This document shows positions 11,693 to 22,789 of a DNA stretch of 64,000 nt, one piece after another. The DNA is from Blastobasis lacticolella. Its lineage: Eukaryota; Arthropoda; Insecta; Lepidoptera; Blastobasidae. The notes under the pieces were generated by a model. It had not been told where the DNA came from. It did no database searches and was given only the letters and a program-made list of their open reading frames with translations. A program made the position numbers and the translations under genes. The stretch lies in the NCBI GenBank assembly GCA_905147135.1, contig LR990054.1, forward strand, positions 13,491,001 through 13,555,000. The letters are read 5' to 3'. Numbering within the stretch: the first letter of the stretch is position 1; the number at the start of each line of letters is the position of its first letter.

Positions 11693-12204
11693 GAACTTCA
11701 TCAAAATAATCACTGATTTAGTTAAATAGCTATCAAACATATACACATATAAACTCTCACGACTGCATCCGTGAGCAGAGATATCGAGTGCAACAAGCTT
11801 TGACCTGACACACTTCTTTTACCTCTTCCACAGCCATTCATCTTCTCATACATTTAGGCCCCACCACTTTGACACTTTTCAGACAAGTCCTCCTAGTACG
11901 CCCCCCGCTAATAAAGCGGTTTATAAAATCGGAACCTACAAAAAAGAAGATATAAAGACATATTGAAAGTGAATTTACGAGACCCCGATACCAAAATTTC
12001 AAAACGTGTCTGGTCCGCGTCGCATATCTGCTAGACGGAGTGAAACACATGACTCACTCACGCGACCGGAATCGCTGTATCGATAATGTCTATTACAACC
12101 CCCTTACAGCCCCCTACCTGGATGAGCTCGCTTAACTTCCCTTTGTTTTCCGTTAGATTTTTGACTTTTGAAAAGAGATTAATTAACGTAATCCTAATTC
12201 AATA

Positions 12205-12237
12205 AATACTTTTTCATTTTCATTTTCATTTTCAACA
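12205..12237. repeat. (TTTTCA)n microsatellite
   Basis: About five copies of the hexamer ttttca in tandem, followed by aacaccgc. A shorter related block (accattttcattt) occurs twice near 4827-4862. Confidence 0.85.
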
Positions 12238-12954
12238 CCGCACACGTAATACAGCATATGAATTTAACATTTCGCATGAAATACATTGCCGACTACACTC
12301 CCTACAAGACCTCGCTTCGCATTCCGAACACGCAATGTAAATCAAGTCCGCCGACCGAACCGGTCCCGGCTCGCTCTCATATATCCGTTGACGTCAGAAC
12401 GGAGGCTGCGTTTCTTAATTTTAGAGGTCGGTTTGTTTTAAGCATCAGTGCTAAAGGTACTAGTGTTAGTCACTTGTCTGCAATGCGCACGCAATGTGGG
12501 CAGGCAGGTATTCCCCATAAAGCAATGCAATCATTGAGATGGCCACGATAATATTGCAAAAAACGTAACGGAACTATTCGACGCACTGTGGACTATGACT
12601 GTTCTGATCAAAGATGAAGTTGCACCCACTAGGCCAGCGTATAGATAATCTAAATATTCCTGACCGTGATTTTCCTTGTTACAAATAGCAAAGCGGGCTA
12701 CGTTTCTACTACATTTATTAGTCGAGTGTTATAGAAATTTTAAGAGTGTTATACTTTGGTATCCCGATGGGTTATAGGTATACTGTATAGTGGTCACAGC
12801 ATCATCCCTAAAAAGGGTCATGTCAAGATAGCTTACATCCACATTCGAAGGGCAAACCTAGAACGCTTTATTTCAGCACCGCCAGTTAAGGCTCAATGTG
12901 CTCTCCGAAACAGGGAGCTAGTAATCGTATGATCTTTACGTAGATATTACAAAA

Positions 12955-13045
12955 AAAACATGGGTACAGGGTCCCGAGTGGGATTCCGAACCTGGATCGC
13001 TCGCTTGCAAGCCAGACTCTCTCGCCACTGGGGATTGGGATGTCT
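12955..13045 (-). mobile_element. SINE family B-like tRNA head (degraded)
   Basis: On the minus strand, ggcgagagagtctggcttgc, gcaagcgagcgatcc and a B-box-like ggttcggaatcccac occur in the order seen in family B copies at 13585 and 42415. Only the head is recognisable and it is diverged. Confidence 0.4.
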
Positions 13046-13344
13046 CAAACTCAACAATTTCAAAGTCTCAAGATACGAGACAGTCCACAGTGAAAGTCCC
13101 GAGAATTACCGAGGCTTATTTATTTTTAATATATCATGACATAGTCCATACATGGTGTCGGAGACCAAGATCCACTTTGGGTCGCTGAACTATCGCAGTA
13201 AGTAAGTAAGTAACATAGTACATATATAAAAGTTACAAGTTAGATTAGATAAGGTACAAGACTATTCAAAACTTCTTTCTAATTTCTTTTAAAAATTAAT
13301 CATATAGTTTATCTTATGTGATATCTAAGAATATAAAGCTGTTA

Positions 13345-13530
13345 TTCATCATCATACTCATAGCGGTATATCGCGGCTTATGCCAGGGTCCGCTTTCTTA
13401 CTTTCTCTTCTACACTTCGCCCGGTCTTCGGCATCCTAGCGTCTAGTCGCATCTGACTCAGCGATGTCAATCCAACACTTCTTGGGCCGCCCTCAGGACC
13501 TATTTCCCGATACCGGCAGGTATGAATATT
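13345..13530 (-). mobile_element. RTE-type LINE 3' end (family 1), fragment
   Basis: The minus strand reads through cggtatcgggaaataggtcc, gaagtgttggattgacatcg, gaggcggt-like diverged sequence and gcggaccctggcataagccg, then ends in atgatgatg. The same series is preserved better at 48862-49480 and 58388-58900, where it encodes the C terminus of an RTE reverse transcriptase (motif GRPKKRW-D-, then DPGR). It is a dead 5'-truncated copy. Confidence 0.7.
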
Positions 13531-13584
13531 TACAAAGCAGTATTAACAAAAATTACTTAGTGTGAGGAGTGAATTATACACTGA

Positions 13585-13830
13585 GGAGCGTCGGTGGCTG
13601 AGTGGTTAAGGTATTTGACTCGTAAGCGAAAGGTACCGGGTACGAATCCCACTGCGGCCATGTACCAATGACTCTTTTCTGAGTTATGTAGTTTCCTGTG
13701 GTAACAGGGTTCCGGAGGTCTGATGGTAGTCGCTCCACTGTAATTACCTGATCGCCAAATCCTGGATCATGGTCAGGGCGGACCCCGGGCCTTCGTACGC
13801 GAGAGAACAACCGGGATTATTTTTAATTTA
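13585..13830 (+). mobile_element. tRNA-derived SINE, family B, copy 1
   Basis: Head: gcgtcggtggctgagtggtt, A-box type, resembling tRNA-Leu/Ser; gactcgtaagcgaaaggtac; B box gggtacgaatcccac. Body: accaatgactcttttctgag, and the tail gatcatggtcagggcggacc followed by ccgggccttcg...gagaacaaccggga. The TTATTTT-type 3' tail is short. Only the 3' half is complete relative to the 14862 copy, with an internal deletion after ttatgta. Confidence 0.8.
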
Positions 13831-13834
13831 CAAT

Positions 13835-14770
13835 TAATTAAATAATTCAATTATGAATAATTTCCAAAAATAAACTTAATTTAGTTTATTTTTGTTATCT
13901 ATGTTAATTTTATTTGTTAGTGCGTGTGTGACGTAAAATAATTCCGCGTAAGATTGTTTTAGGGCGTCATCAAATTAATATGTGGTGTAGTCTACGTGAT
14001 AGTGGTCAGACAGACTTTAATAGATTAATGTTAAATGTTAAAATAACACATAAAAAATTGAATTTAACAAAGTGGACATGTAAATTTTTAATTTATGCAA
14101 TAAATGAACAATGAACAATAAACAATGATTTTGAAGAGATACATTGAGAACTCATTCATTCATTTGAATGATAAACTGGGTTAGGTTAGTTAAATGCACA
14201 TCGGTTTCAGAGAGTTCTTTCTATATAAAAATAATAATATTAACAAAACTTAATGATGTTGAAAGCTCTTAATATAGAATAATGTAGATATAGTAGAGAC
14301 CTAGTTAATGCCACTGTTCAACTTTATATTTTTCTAATAAACAAAAGTTTATAAACAAACTTCAAACCTACATTAGGTGACATTTTCAAAATGCCTGGCA
14401 AGATTACAGTATAGATGGAGGTTATGTGCAGCAGTACACGTTTACAGGTAGTTGATGAGGTTGCATGTGTGGACTTTAAATATTTTTAGTTTATATCTAG
14501 GTTTCAGGAAATCGTTCTTGTGCTTAGTTTCCCTTTCAGACTAGGAGGCACAAGTATTGGCGAGCTTGCGGTGCCGAAAGTTCGACTAGCCTCAAAGTAC
14601 GAAACGGTTACCCATCTTGTTTCCGGACTCTGCGAACGTTGCTTCCCCTTAGTTATCGGTCTCGCATGCCCACTTATACTATAGACCAGTTTCGCTCTTA
14701 ATCTTTCACGTATGGGAACAAATGGGAACAATTTTATTGTCAGGTATATTGAAATAGAGGTACAATCCCG
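13835..14770. other. AT-rich non-coding stretch
   Basis: Nothing supported between the two family B SINEs, apart from a minus-strand frame at 14504-14902 that overlaps SINE sequence and shows no domain. Confidence 0.4.
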
Positions 14771-14774
14771 AAAA

Positions 14775-14850
14775 CGCGGACCCCGGGCGCTCGTCTTTGA
14801 GGTCACAACGGGGACATGAACACTAAGATGATTATTATTATACATAGAGT
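14775..14850 (+). mobile_element. SINE family B tail, orphan 3' end
   Basis: Contains gcggaccccgggcgctcg, cacaacggggacatgaacac and aagatgattattattata, matching the 3' end of the complete copy that starts only 12 bp downstream. The 5' part is absent. Confidence 0.65.
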
Positions 14851-14861
14851 GAACAGTGTAA

Positions 14862-15212
14862 CGAGCCTCGGTGGCCGAGTGGTTAAGGTAACTGAGAGGC
14901 ACCGGGTTCGAACCCCACTGCAGATAGTACCAATAACTCTTTTCTGAATTATGTTGTACATTAGTTGATTGCTAACCGATGCTCTTACGGTGAGGGAAAA
15001 CGTGATGACGAAACCAACACATACAATCGTAGACGGTTGAATATGTAACCATGATCAAATCTGATCAGGTTCCCCTGGTAATAGGATCACAGAGGGCAGA
15101 TGACAGTCGCTCCACAGCAACTATCTAATCAACCAAATTCTGGATCATGATCAAGGCGGACCCCGGGCCCTCATGCGCGAGAGCACAACCGGGAAATTAA
15201 CGCCGACATGAT
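14862..15212 (+). mobile_element. tRNA-derived SINE, family B, copy 2 (most complete)
   Basis: Head cctcggtggccgagtggtta with a good A box, B box ccgggttcgaaccccac, then ccaataactcttttctgaat, the central block gttgattgctaaccgatgct, tcaggttcccctggtaatag, gtcgctccacagcaac, and the 3' block gcggaccccgggccctcatg ... acaaccgggaaattaacgcc with a gattattttatta tail. This copy serves as the reference for the family in this window. It is about 350 bp. Confidence 0.85.
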
Positions 15213-15529
15213 TATTTTATTATGTAATCAGTACAAATATCCACAAGCCATAAATCAAATGAATAAAATTACTCAGCTGACACAATTTTGCTAGTGATTA
15301 ACAGGCTCACAACTTTGTTGCAATTTACAACTTAAGAGTCCATGTGCGTAACGACAAAAATGTTGATTTACCATTTCTACTTTTTGGCTTTGGTTATGGT
15401 TTTAATTACAATTTCCTACTTGATAAAGTTGGTACTTCACGAAGTACTTAGGTATGTAGGTCAATAGGTAAATTGGTAGGTACGGTGTCTAAGCTTAGTC
15501 TGTTTTAACTCTCTCTCTCTCTTTGGCTT

Positions 15530-15722
15530 TCTTTATTATTCCCATATTATTTGGGGTCAGCACTCCTTGTACATTTTCGCCACAAGGTTCTATTTTGAGT
15601 CATATCCGTATCAATATTTGCCGCTCGCATATCATTCTGTAAAGTCATCATCCAAGTTGTCGGTGGTCGTCCGCGGCCTCTCTTTCCCTTCTCCATCTCC
15701 AATACTGTCCTCCTCATGTGGC
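15530..15722 (-). mobile_element. RTE-type LINE C-terminal fragment (family 2)
   Basis: The minus strand encodes GRRGRPPTTWMMT, then RTLWRKCTRSADPK followed by a stop. The GRPxTTW and DPK signatures are those of the C terminus of RTE-like reverse transcriptases. It is a different subfamily from the copies at 13345 and 48862, because the residues between the motifs differ. No start and no upstream domain; dead. Confidence 0.6.
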
Positions 15723-16127
15723 TTAGTCTGTTTTACCATTATAATAAAATATTTAAGGTCCCTTTGCGATAAAACTTTGTGATTTACACTCTTTAACTAT
15801 GAAATACTTACTGACTAAAGTAACTCAGGGTTACTAACTTAGGGTTAATGTAGGTATTGATTCTTTAACTCACAGCTTGTATTGTACTAATAGAAAGTAA
15901 CCTTGAGTCAACTAAATCCAGGGATCAACGTATGGTGAATAGTTACTATTGCTTTCTCTCATTTCACATACATAATCTAGTTTTAATACTGTGTGCCTCC
16001 AAAGTAAATTTAAATATTTAACTTACGGTTTGCACCAAACTCTAGTTGCTAGACAATTGATAAACTACTTATATACTTCTTAAGTACATACTTATCATAC
16101 ACATAATACCCAGACTTTAGACCTAGA

Positions 16128-16310
16128 GACGGTACAGGTAGCGGTAGACGCAGCGTGGGTAGGCCTCCTACAAGGTGGACCGACGACCTGGTATGGATCG
16201 AAGGTACCAGCTGGATGCGGAAAGCACAGGACCGGTCTTTGTGGAGATCTCTGGGGGAGGCCTATGCCAAGCAGTGGGCGTCTTCTGGCTGATATGATGA
16301 TGATGGATGA
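16128..16310 (+). mobile_element. RTE-type LINE C-terminal fragment (family 3)
   Basis: The plus strand encodes SVGRPPTRWTDDLV, then RKAQDRSLWRSLGEAYAKQW and ASSG, then a stop and a gatatgatgatgatgg tail. This is the typical end of RTE-clade LINEs. A second copy lies on the minus strand at 54915-55055. Confidence 0.75.
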
Positions 16311-16319
16311 TGAGACCTA

Positions 16320-17655
16320 GAGACCTGTGCGTGGCAGACCGGCATGTAAACCACTGAACCACTGAGGTCGACATATGATTAGAATTTAACTTAAATTTTT
16401 AAGTTAACCGTAATAACCCAGCTTGTTACAAGTGGGCCTGAATAGTACAAATGTACACTATTTGCGCCTTCTTTTAATCTACGCTACGGATTTTAATACG
16501 ACTTTTAATAACTATGTAATGCACATAATTATGTATAAAGTTGGAGCGGATTTCTGTTGTACCTAAACTAATAATATATAAAGAGAAAAAAATATTAAAT
16601 TTTTGTTCGTTATGGATACTTAAATATAAAAAAATCATTAATTATAAAATAACACCTGTAGGGAGCTACATTATCTATTTGTAATATAGGCTACTTTTTA
16701 ATCTGACATCTCCACGGAATTGCACGAGATCGGGGACTCTAAAATTGCATTCGTGCGAATCTGGCGGCTCGCAAGTATAAATATAAATTAACTACTTAAT
16801 TAAAATGATCTCTAGCAGTAACATTAATTTGCAAACGTCTAGATAAAAACGCTTAATCTTGTGTAATACTGTAGTAAAATTGCTTGGTTACGGCAAGCAA
16901 ATAGCGCGGCGAAATACCTCGCCGTAAACGTATCGCACTTAATGACAATATTTTTAAGGAATCCCTTAAAAGAGAAATCTCACTCGTCAGTATCCATGTC
17001 GGCATGTAAGCATCCAACATAAAAGTACCATTAAACGACATATAACAGCATAATTTTGTTTGATTTGACATGCCGAAACAATTTAATCATTATCTCCGAG
17101 TAGAAATTAGTGGTGCATCCCACGTTGATAAATCAACTTTAAACCTCTGAGTTAAAGTTTATATTTCTTTGCTGGAGGGTTGTGTGTTAGGTCTTGTGTG
17201 CCCGTGGCGTGGAATTGCTCAGGAATTGGCGGTATTCGCGTCCGAGCCCGCGGAATCGCCGCCTGGGTGGGCAGGCGGCCGCGGCGGACCCCTCTCCTCG
17301 TTTTGCACTCCCATTCTCGAATAAGGGATCCCAAACTGCGAGAACACGACCGTATCCCGACAGATTGACCCTCGCGACGCCATCATGCGAGTATCACGCG
17401 ATGCCGCGATGCCCAAGCTTAAGACGTTCGCTTCGGCAAAATTAAAGCTAACGTTGTCTTCCCTCACTCTCCCACCAAAGATAATATAATAATTAAAACG
17501 GCGGCTCTTAATTAACAGCAAAAGAGAAGGGTGCACAATTAAAACATTACTCTGCCGATGTCAAATTATGCGGTAATTAGCTGGACAATTAAAATCGAAG
17601 TCCATTAAAGTGGCAAAAACGGGGACCCGAGTCATGATCTGATTCTTTTATTTTA
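16320..17655. other. single-copy-like non-coding region with hairpins and a homeodomain-site cluster
   Basis: No gene. 16880-16925 holds two neighbouring inverted repeats: TTGCTTG/CAAGCAA, and CGGCGA/TCGCCG. 17150-17420 is unusually GC-rich, and overlapping frames there (17152-17536) reflect composition rather than coding. 17480-17610 is dense in TAATTA/AATTAAA cores. None of this recurs in the window, so it is not obviously repeat DNA. Confidence 0.5.
17480..17610. promoter_or_regulatory. candidate homeodomain-binding cluster
   Basis: Within about 130 bp there are taataattaaaac, cttaattaacag, acaattaaaac, ggtaattagc and acaattaaaatcg. TAATTA and ATTA cores are the classical binding motif of Antennapedia-type homeodomains. 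Density in an AT-rich genome can arise by chance, so this is only a candidate enhancer. It stands next to a GC-rich single-copy block. Confidence 0.3.
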
Positions 17656-17719
17656 TCTCTAGACAGATGGAACTCATAGACATGATTGTTGAAATGTCGA
17701 AATTGGTCATCCCAATTGA

Positions 17720-18268
17720 AATAATATTACAACAAAGTAGCCATATCGGCGATATCGGCCCCGACGTCAAGTCCCGAATCTCTGCAGCTTGGGCCAAATG
17801 GCGGATACTCACGGCAGTCATCTGTGACCCTAAAATCCCTGTCAAGCTCAAAGGACTTATATGCAAGAGTATAATTAGACCTATGATGCTCGCTGAACGC
17901 AGACGAAACACGTTGGCGAACTCCACGCCCACGAAATGAAAATGCTGCGGTGGATGTGCAGAGTTGCGCGGCTCGATCTAGTACGTAAAGAGTACATCCC
18001 TGGCAGTCTTCGTGTGAGGAATATCGCAGATAAGATTGAGGAGGCTCACCTGCGCTGGTTTGGTCACGTGGTTAGTCTCAGGTATACATGGGAAATAGGT
18101 GCCTGAACCTGCCAGTATCACAAGATAGTCGGATGCGAGAGCCAACAGCTACAAGCAGCCAACGACCCGAGGATGGCGAAGACGGACGAAGTGGAGGAGA
18201 ATTGGTAGGAACCAGCGGACCGTAGCGGACCCTGGCCGAGGCCGGGATAAGCGCTAGGATGATGATGA
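17720..18268 (+). mobile_element. RTE-type LINE 3' fragment (family 1)
   Basis: Encodes in broken frames DIGPDVKSRISAAWAKWR, then PKIPVKLKGLICKSIIRP, then KMLRWMCRV, RNIADKIEEAHLRWFGHV and the end gccgggataagcgctaggat with a gatgatgatga tail. These are the palm-distal and C-terminal parts of the RT. Frameshifts and substitutions make it inactive. The same block exists on the minus strand at 48862 and 58388. Confidence 0.85.
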
Positions 18269-18269
18269 T

Positions 18270-19180
18270 GAAACGTGTTACCTATATATAGGTACATTTA
18301 TAGCAACGGAGTACCGATGCAAAATTTAGAATTCCCCTACATAAAAATACCCATATTCCTAATCGAAACATATTACCCACATCCTTTTTATGTTATTTAA
18401 TAATATTTTACGTAATTGAATGATTAGGTAGCGATGAATGGTACAAAACATTTTTTGAATTCTCATATAATTAATTACTAACTAACATTTATTATTTAAG
18501 GAAATTACATTACACACAATTACAGAGCAAAAGCCTACATAATTTCAGTTAATAATTGTTCACAATCATTGAACCATATCAGTGTTAAAACATCACATTA
18601 ATATACACAATCACAAATTCGTAATCCGTATCTTCCAATGTCTTACATCTGTGGCTCAGTGGAAAGAGCCTGTGTGTGAAAATGCGCATTGAAATGCTGC
18701 GCCTGCGCACTCATTACGGTAACGGGTGTTTGCGCGGGAAAGCATCGGGCTCCTAGCCGCTCTAATTAGCCGCCATATTGGATTTATTCCCTACACGCGA
18801 CTCACCCGGGCAATACCAGTATCTACCAGTTTGGCTCACCGATTGTTTGACTTTTTACAAGTGTTTCGGGATCGTGTTACAGAACAAAACGTCGCGGCGA
18901 TAATAGACCGTTTTTATAAATTGTTGTGTTTATTTCAATGCGCTTAAGTCACCGGAATATTCAGTTTCTAATAAATTCAAATTGAAAAATTGCGACCAAT
19001 ACACTGTGAAATGAGAATTCAAATCGAACCTCACTTACTTTCATAGAAAACGGAGCCCCGCTGCGCGAGTTTGTTCAGCGTATTGACACGGCTGTTGTAA
19101 CCTAACCTAACCAAAAATTAATCCGTTTCGCTACAACTGATAGGGTAAAATTCTAAATTCAAACCTTTTTTTATTCAATT
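18270..19180. other. non-coding, no repeat identified
   Basis: AT-rich up to 18640, then a GC-richer stretch (18650-18900). The frame at 18726-18947 starts with GTG and has no domain. No splice-bounded exon is convincing. Confidence 0.4.
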
Positions 19181-19184
19181 TACT

Positions 19185-19556
19185 AGGCAGGCATTTCATC
19201 GCCATATCTCCTGATGGTAAGAGACGTGCAGCCGAAGGTGGAGCATGCCTTTTTAGAAACAGCTTATTTACTGTGCCCATTTGATATACTGATCGGGGAA
19301 TACACTGTGGTGTGTGGTACCGCCACCTCAAAGAATAGCACCACCCCATCTCTTCCCGTGGGTGTCGTAAGAGGCGACTAAGGGACAAATCCGAAAGATG
19401 GGCAGCAGCATCTTTCTGGGTAGATTTACATCAACTGCACTGCGATCTCCAACCCGCCTGCCAAGCGTGGGGATTATGGCAATTACCTCCCCTTTCGTGG
19501 GAGAGGCCCGAAGTCCTGCAGTGGATTGTTATGGGCTGTGATGATGAATACACTAG
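19185..19556 (+). mobile_element. LINE 3' end, family G, copy 1
   Basis: Blocks: tgtggtgtgtggtaccgcca, cccgtgggtgtcgtaagagg, gcgactaagg, gggcagcagcatctttctgg, tgcgatctccaacccgcctg, gcgtggggattatggcaatt, acctcccctttcgtgggaga, gtcctgcagtggattgttat and gggctgtgatgatga. The GATGATGA end is typical of RTE-clade 3' tails. Copies occur at 44150 and 47865 (plus) and 43545 (minus). Confidence 0.7.
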
Positions 19557-19559
19557 CAA

Positions 19560-20840
19560 GTAAAGCACTCAAATTCAATACACTAGCAAGAAAGGTCATA
19601 AAAGGGGTTTATGCGAATACCAGGTAAATCAACTATATAAGGGTAGAATGACTGCCCTCGCCTCGAAGGCTTTTTGCTGCAGTTGTCTATAACACAATAT
19701 CGCGATAAACTGAGTTCATAATCATACGGTGGTAAACACAAACAAGGAGGCAGCCCTCATTATAGTAACATTCTTATCATCTTATTCATACTTTTATGTC
19801 ACTGTGTGGATTATTGCGTGACGGTTATTTATAGAAACAGTAACCTGAATCTTCTAAACTACATTTTATGACAAAATTTATTTCTGTTGTCTAATTACCT
19901 CAATTCTGTAGTTGTAATATCTTTTCTGGTAATCAATTTATTATTTATTTATTAATATTCCCTATGTGTACATAACTAAAATACATCATTTAGATGCAAA
20001 TTGTGTGGTCACCTAATACGATTTTTAGTAGTATCGGAGCTCTATTAGGCCGTTTTATAGTTTTTTAATCAAACACTCCCGGGTGTCATTAAACTCTTGT
20101 GTAGATACTACGCCTATTACATATCTTATCAGTATTATAATTTCTGGGTTTTTCACAAGATATTATTATCCGAAGTTCAAGTTCATACCTGAAGATTTTC
20201 TGCGTGAACCTCTTCTTTTCTCCAATGCAACCATCCGTTCAGCATGATGAGAGTCCAAAGATTCCCTTCTCTCCACTCCTAACCAATCGGATGTCCTTTG
20301 TCGATAATAAGTTATAACACATGATATTTTACCATGAAATCACATAAATAAATAATTTCTTCAAAAATAGATTTTCACGAAAAATATTTTTATTAAAAAA
20401 TCAAATCGAAATTTCACATTTACACAAAGCGATGTGAACACAGTGCAGTCAAACTGTCACGATGCGGTGACAGCCATAGATTATCTAGATGGTTGACAGT
20501 CCATGGATTTTTTATGAAATTTTACATTTCACTAAGAAGCTTATACTATTATTATGAAGATGGTATTACACCGGTATTATAATAAAAGTCGGCCGGAAAA
20601 AGAGAGCTATTATTGTGATGTAGGTATTTGTTTATTTGTCGCTACCAAAACTGAATATTAACTAATGTTTGTCTCTAAAATTTTTTGATGATATGAGGAG
20701 CACTTCAATTTTCAAGTTTATGTGCTTATAAGAAACATATTACCACAACTGATTATCACATTATTTTTGAAGGTTCACAACCAGCAGTAGACGTTTACGG
20801 GTTGTCGTGTAATGATAGTTATTTGTAACAATCAGCAACA
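19560..20840. other. AT-rich, apparently single-copy intronic-type DNA
   Basis: No repeat or coding signal supported. It lies downstream of the microexon on the minus strand, so if that exon is real this is intron. Confidence 0.4.
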
Positions 20841-20845
20841 CTTAC

Positions 20846-20881
20846 CTCCAAGTTAAGGGCGAAGATCTCCAGCTCAGAGAC
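20846..20881 (-). CDS. candidate 36-nt microexon of an unidentified gene
   Basis: On the minus strand the sequence reads gtgtttttctctttttgcag, then 36 nt, then gtaagtgttgctg. The pyrimidine tract, AG acceptor and perfect GTAAGT donor are all strong. The exon is 12 codons long and in frame 0 encodes VSELEIFALNLE; frame 1 (SLSWRSSPLTWR) is also open and frame 2 has a stop. The length is divisible by three, so skipping would keep frame, as is usual for regulated microexons. The block is single-copy in the window and not within any repeat. I do not recognise the protein. It may be spliced to the candidate first exon at 57204-57470, but this is inference. Confidence 0.6.
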
Positions 20882-20884
20882 CTG

Positions 20885-21475
20885 CAAAAAGAGAAAAACA
20901 CTTTTTACACATTATTTTTTTCAAAAAACGCCAGACTTGAGCTTGGAACTGCTGTTGCTGCCTCTAAAATGTGGTCAATTTAATATGATTTTACAAAATA
21001 TGTTTTTGCAGCGCAACCAGCCATTAGTCTGTGTTTGATAATTTAGCTTCGATGGTTGAGCCTGGGGCTGAAAACAATGGTTTTCGTGACCTAGATCTGT
21101 TTGAGCACTTGACCGAATTTGATAGGCCTCTCTGGCTCCTTTACAATCGAACATCTAACCGCTATACCTGGTAAGATAAGGCCGAAAGTTGTCTAACTCA
21201 CTCCTGAGATGCGAGTTCATCTAAAACTGGCCAGGATATTAACGAAATTACAACCTGTCATATCGCAGACACGATCATGAAGAGCAAGAGAAGGTCATGA
21301 CGATAATTGTTACCGTGAGCTATACGACTTATACGTAGACCAGGTTCTGGTCTGACCGGCCGTGCGTGGAATATTAGGTAGGTATATATATATTTTTTTA
21401 CCATTGATGTGGCAAACAAACGTAGGGCCAGCCTGATGGTAAGCAAATCGATATCAATTGGAACATTATGGTTAG
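20885..21475. other. non-coding flank upstream of the microexon
   Basis: Contains the pyrimidine tract for the microexon (minus strand) immediately at 20882-20905. A weak plus-strand acceptor-like ttttgcag near 21010 has no partner donor. A partial repeat C-like block (aacgtagggccagcctgatg) is seen at 21415-21445. Confidence 0.4.
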
Positions 21476-21479
21476 TTTA

Positions 21480-21657
21480 AAACAAAGTCGCTGCCCGCCG
21501 TCTGTCCCTATGTATCTATGTACGCTTAGATCTTGTAAACTACGCAACGGATTTTGATGCGATTTTCAACAATACATAGAGTGGTTCAAGAAGAAGGTTT
21601 ATAAGCAAAAAAGGGTAGGTAGCGGTAAAGTATGTGTACGAGAACGAAGTCGCGCCG
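21480..21657 (+). mobile_element. Helitron-like element, family D, copy 2
   Basis: Contains gctgcccgccgtctgtccct, actacgcaacggattttgat, caatacatagagtggttcaa, a short gggtaggtagcggtaaag segment and the end cgaagtcgcgccgtgttcaCTAG followed by T. The 3' flank T fits insertion between A and T. Confidence 0.7.
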
Positions 21658-22034
21658 TGTTCACTAGTACTAAAATAATATGATTGTTGAACGAGTGCAT
21701 TGTGGTATTCTTTGCTGATTTAAAAAAGAAACTCGGCTCTGAATTCTAGCTATCAGTAAAACAGCTCGAACGATTTAAGAAAAATACTATTCAGTTCATT
21801 GACATCGAACAGTGGCTTCGAGGAATAGCTTTCGAAAAATTTCGCAGTCGAATTTACGCATAGATAGGAATAGGCACGTGTAGCCAAAATAAACGCTGTT
21901 ATTTTTAGACAGGGTTCCGTCCGTGCATAGGAATTAAAGCAAGAAATCTGTGCGTGTCTCTCAAAAGTCGTTCAATCAATTATTTTATTAACTTCGGCAG
22001 CCGTGGAAATTTATATAAATGTTTTTATCCTTTT

Positions 22035-22785
22035 TTAACCGACTTAAAAAAAGGAGGAGGTTCTCAATTCGTCGGAATATTTTTTTATTTTATGTATGTT
22101 CCCCGATTACTCGAAGACGCGTAGCTCGATTTGGAAAATTCTTTTTTTGTGTGAAAGGGTACTTTCTAGTTTTCCCATGGCCATAAGGTCAAAATCTGAT
22201 GATGGAATCCTGAAGCAATCCAGGACAACTCTCGAAAATTGTAGGCACGTTGTTTGTTACGTTATCATATCTTACTCAGGTGTTCGCTTCAGAGTGTCAT
22301 CGTCTGATGTAAGTACGTATTTCGTAATAATAGTTATTAATATTAATAGTTATTACGTAATAATTGTATGACGGTGTAACATATTGACTAAATAAATTAA
22401 TATGAATTTGAATAAATATGATGATCTCTGCTTATGATGAAGCCACAGAACTCTTTAACTATTAGGAGTTAGAGGATAGTAGGTGCTGCAATTTGTCGAC
22501 AGGAACTACTCTGTCCTATCAAGGGGTAACATGATGCTTGAAAGGGATATGTACCACTGAACATTTTGAAATATGAAAATTAAAACGACCGTTAGTATCG
22601 TTATTTTTGAAGTCGGTGCCTCACAGCAACCCACTTTCTCCCCAAAGGTTTTACCCCATCCCTGACGAATATTACTATGCTGGCACCGAGTCCATAAATA
22701 ATGATGTTAATGGTTTTGTATGATAAAAATCTTGTTTGTTTCTTTTTTGTGATTTGAAGCCGATTTTAATAAAATTTAAAAGAAA
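22035..22785 (+). repeat. dispersed lepidopteran-type repeat H
   Basis: Begins ttaaccgacttaaaaaaagg and agg-rich ggaggttctcaattcgtcgg, continues ttccccgattactcgaagac and gatgatggaatcctgaagca, and ends gaagtcggtgcctcacagca ... caccgagtcc. I recognise this opening from many moth and butterfly intron sequences. accgactt and aagtcggt are inverse complements near the two ends, so it may be a DNA transposon derivative. No coding capacity. Confidence 0.55.
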
Positions 22786-22789
22786 TTAC

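Larger units (their letters stand above)
10080..12950. other. single-copy-like region, locally GC-rich, no supported gene
   Basis: Frames of up to 152 residues occur on both strands at 11023-11678, but they overlap each other in several frames, and the longest run through a perfect tandem duplication, so none is convincing. The GC-rich part (10920-11480) is not matched elsewhere in the window. A consensus CRE-like palindrome tgacgtca lies near 12390. This could be regulatory or exonic DNA of unknown kind. Confidence 0.4.

Noticed and set aside
14868..14930. tRNA-Ser/Leu-like gene
   Set aside because: Same reasoning: head of a family B SINE repeated at 13585, 42415 and 32465.
17152..17536. 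Four overlapping frames in a GC-rich block
   Set aside because: Openness in four frames at once reflects composition; start codons are mostly not ATG and no motif is present.
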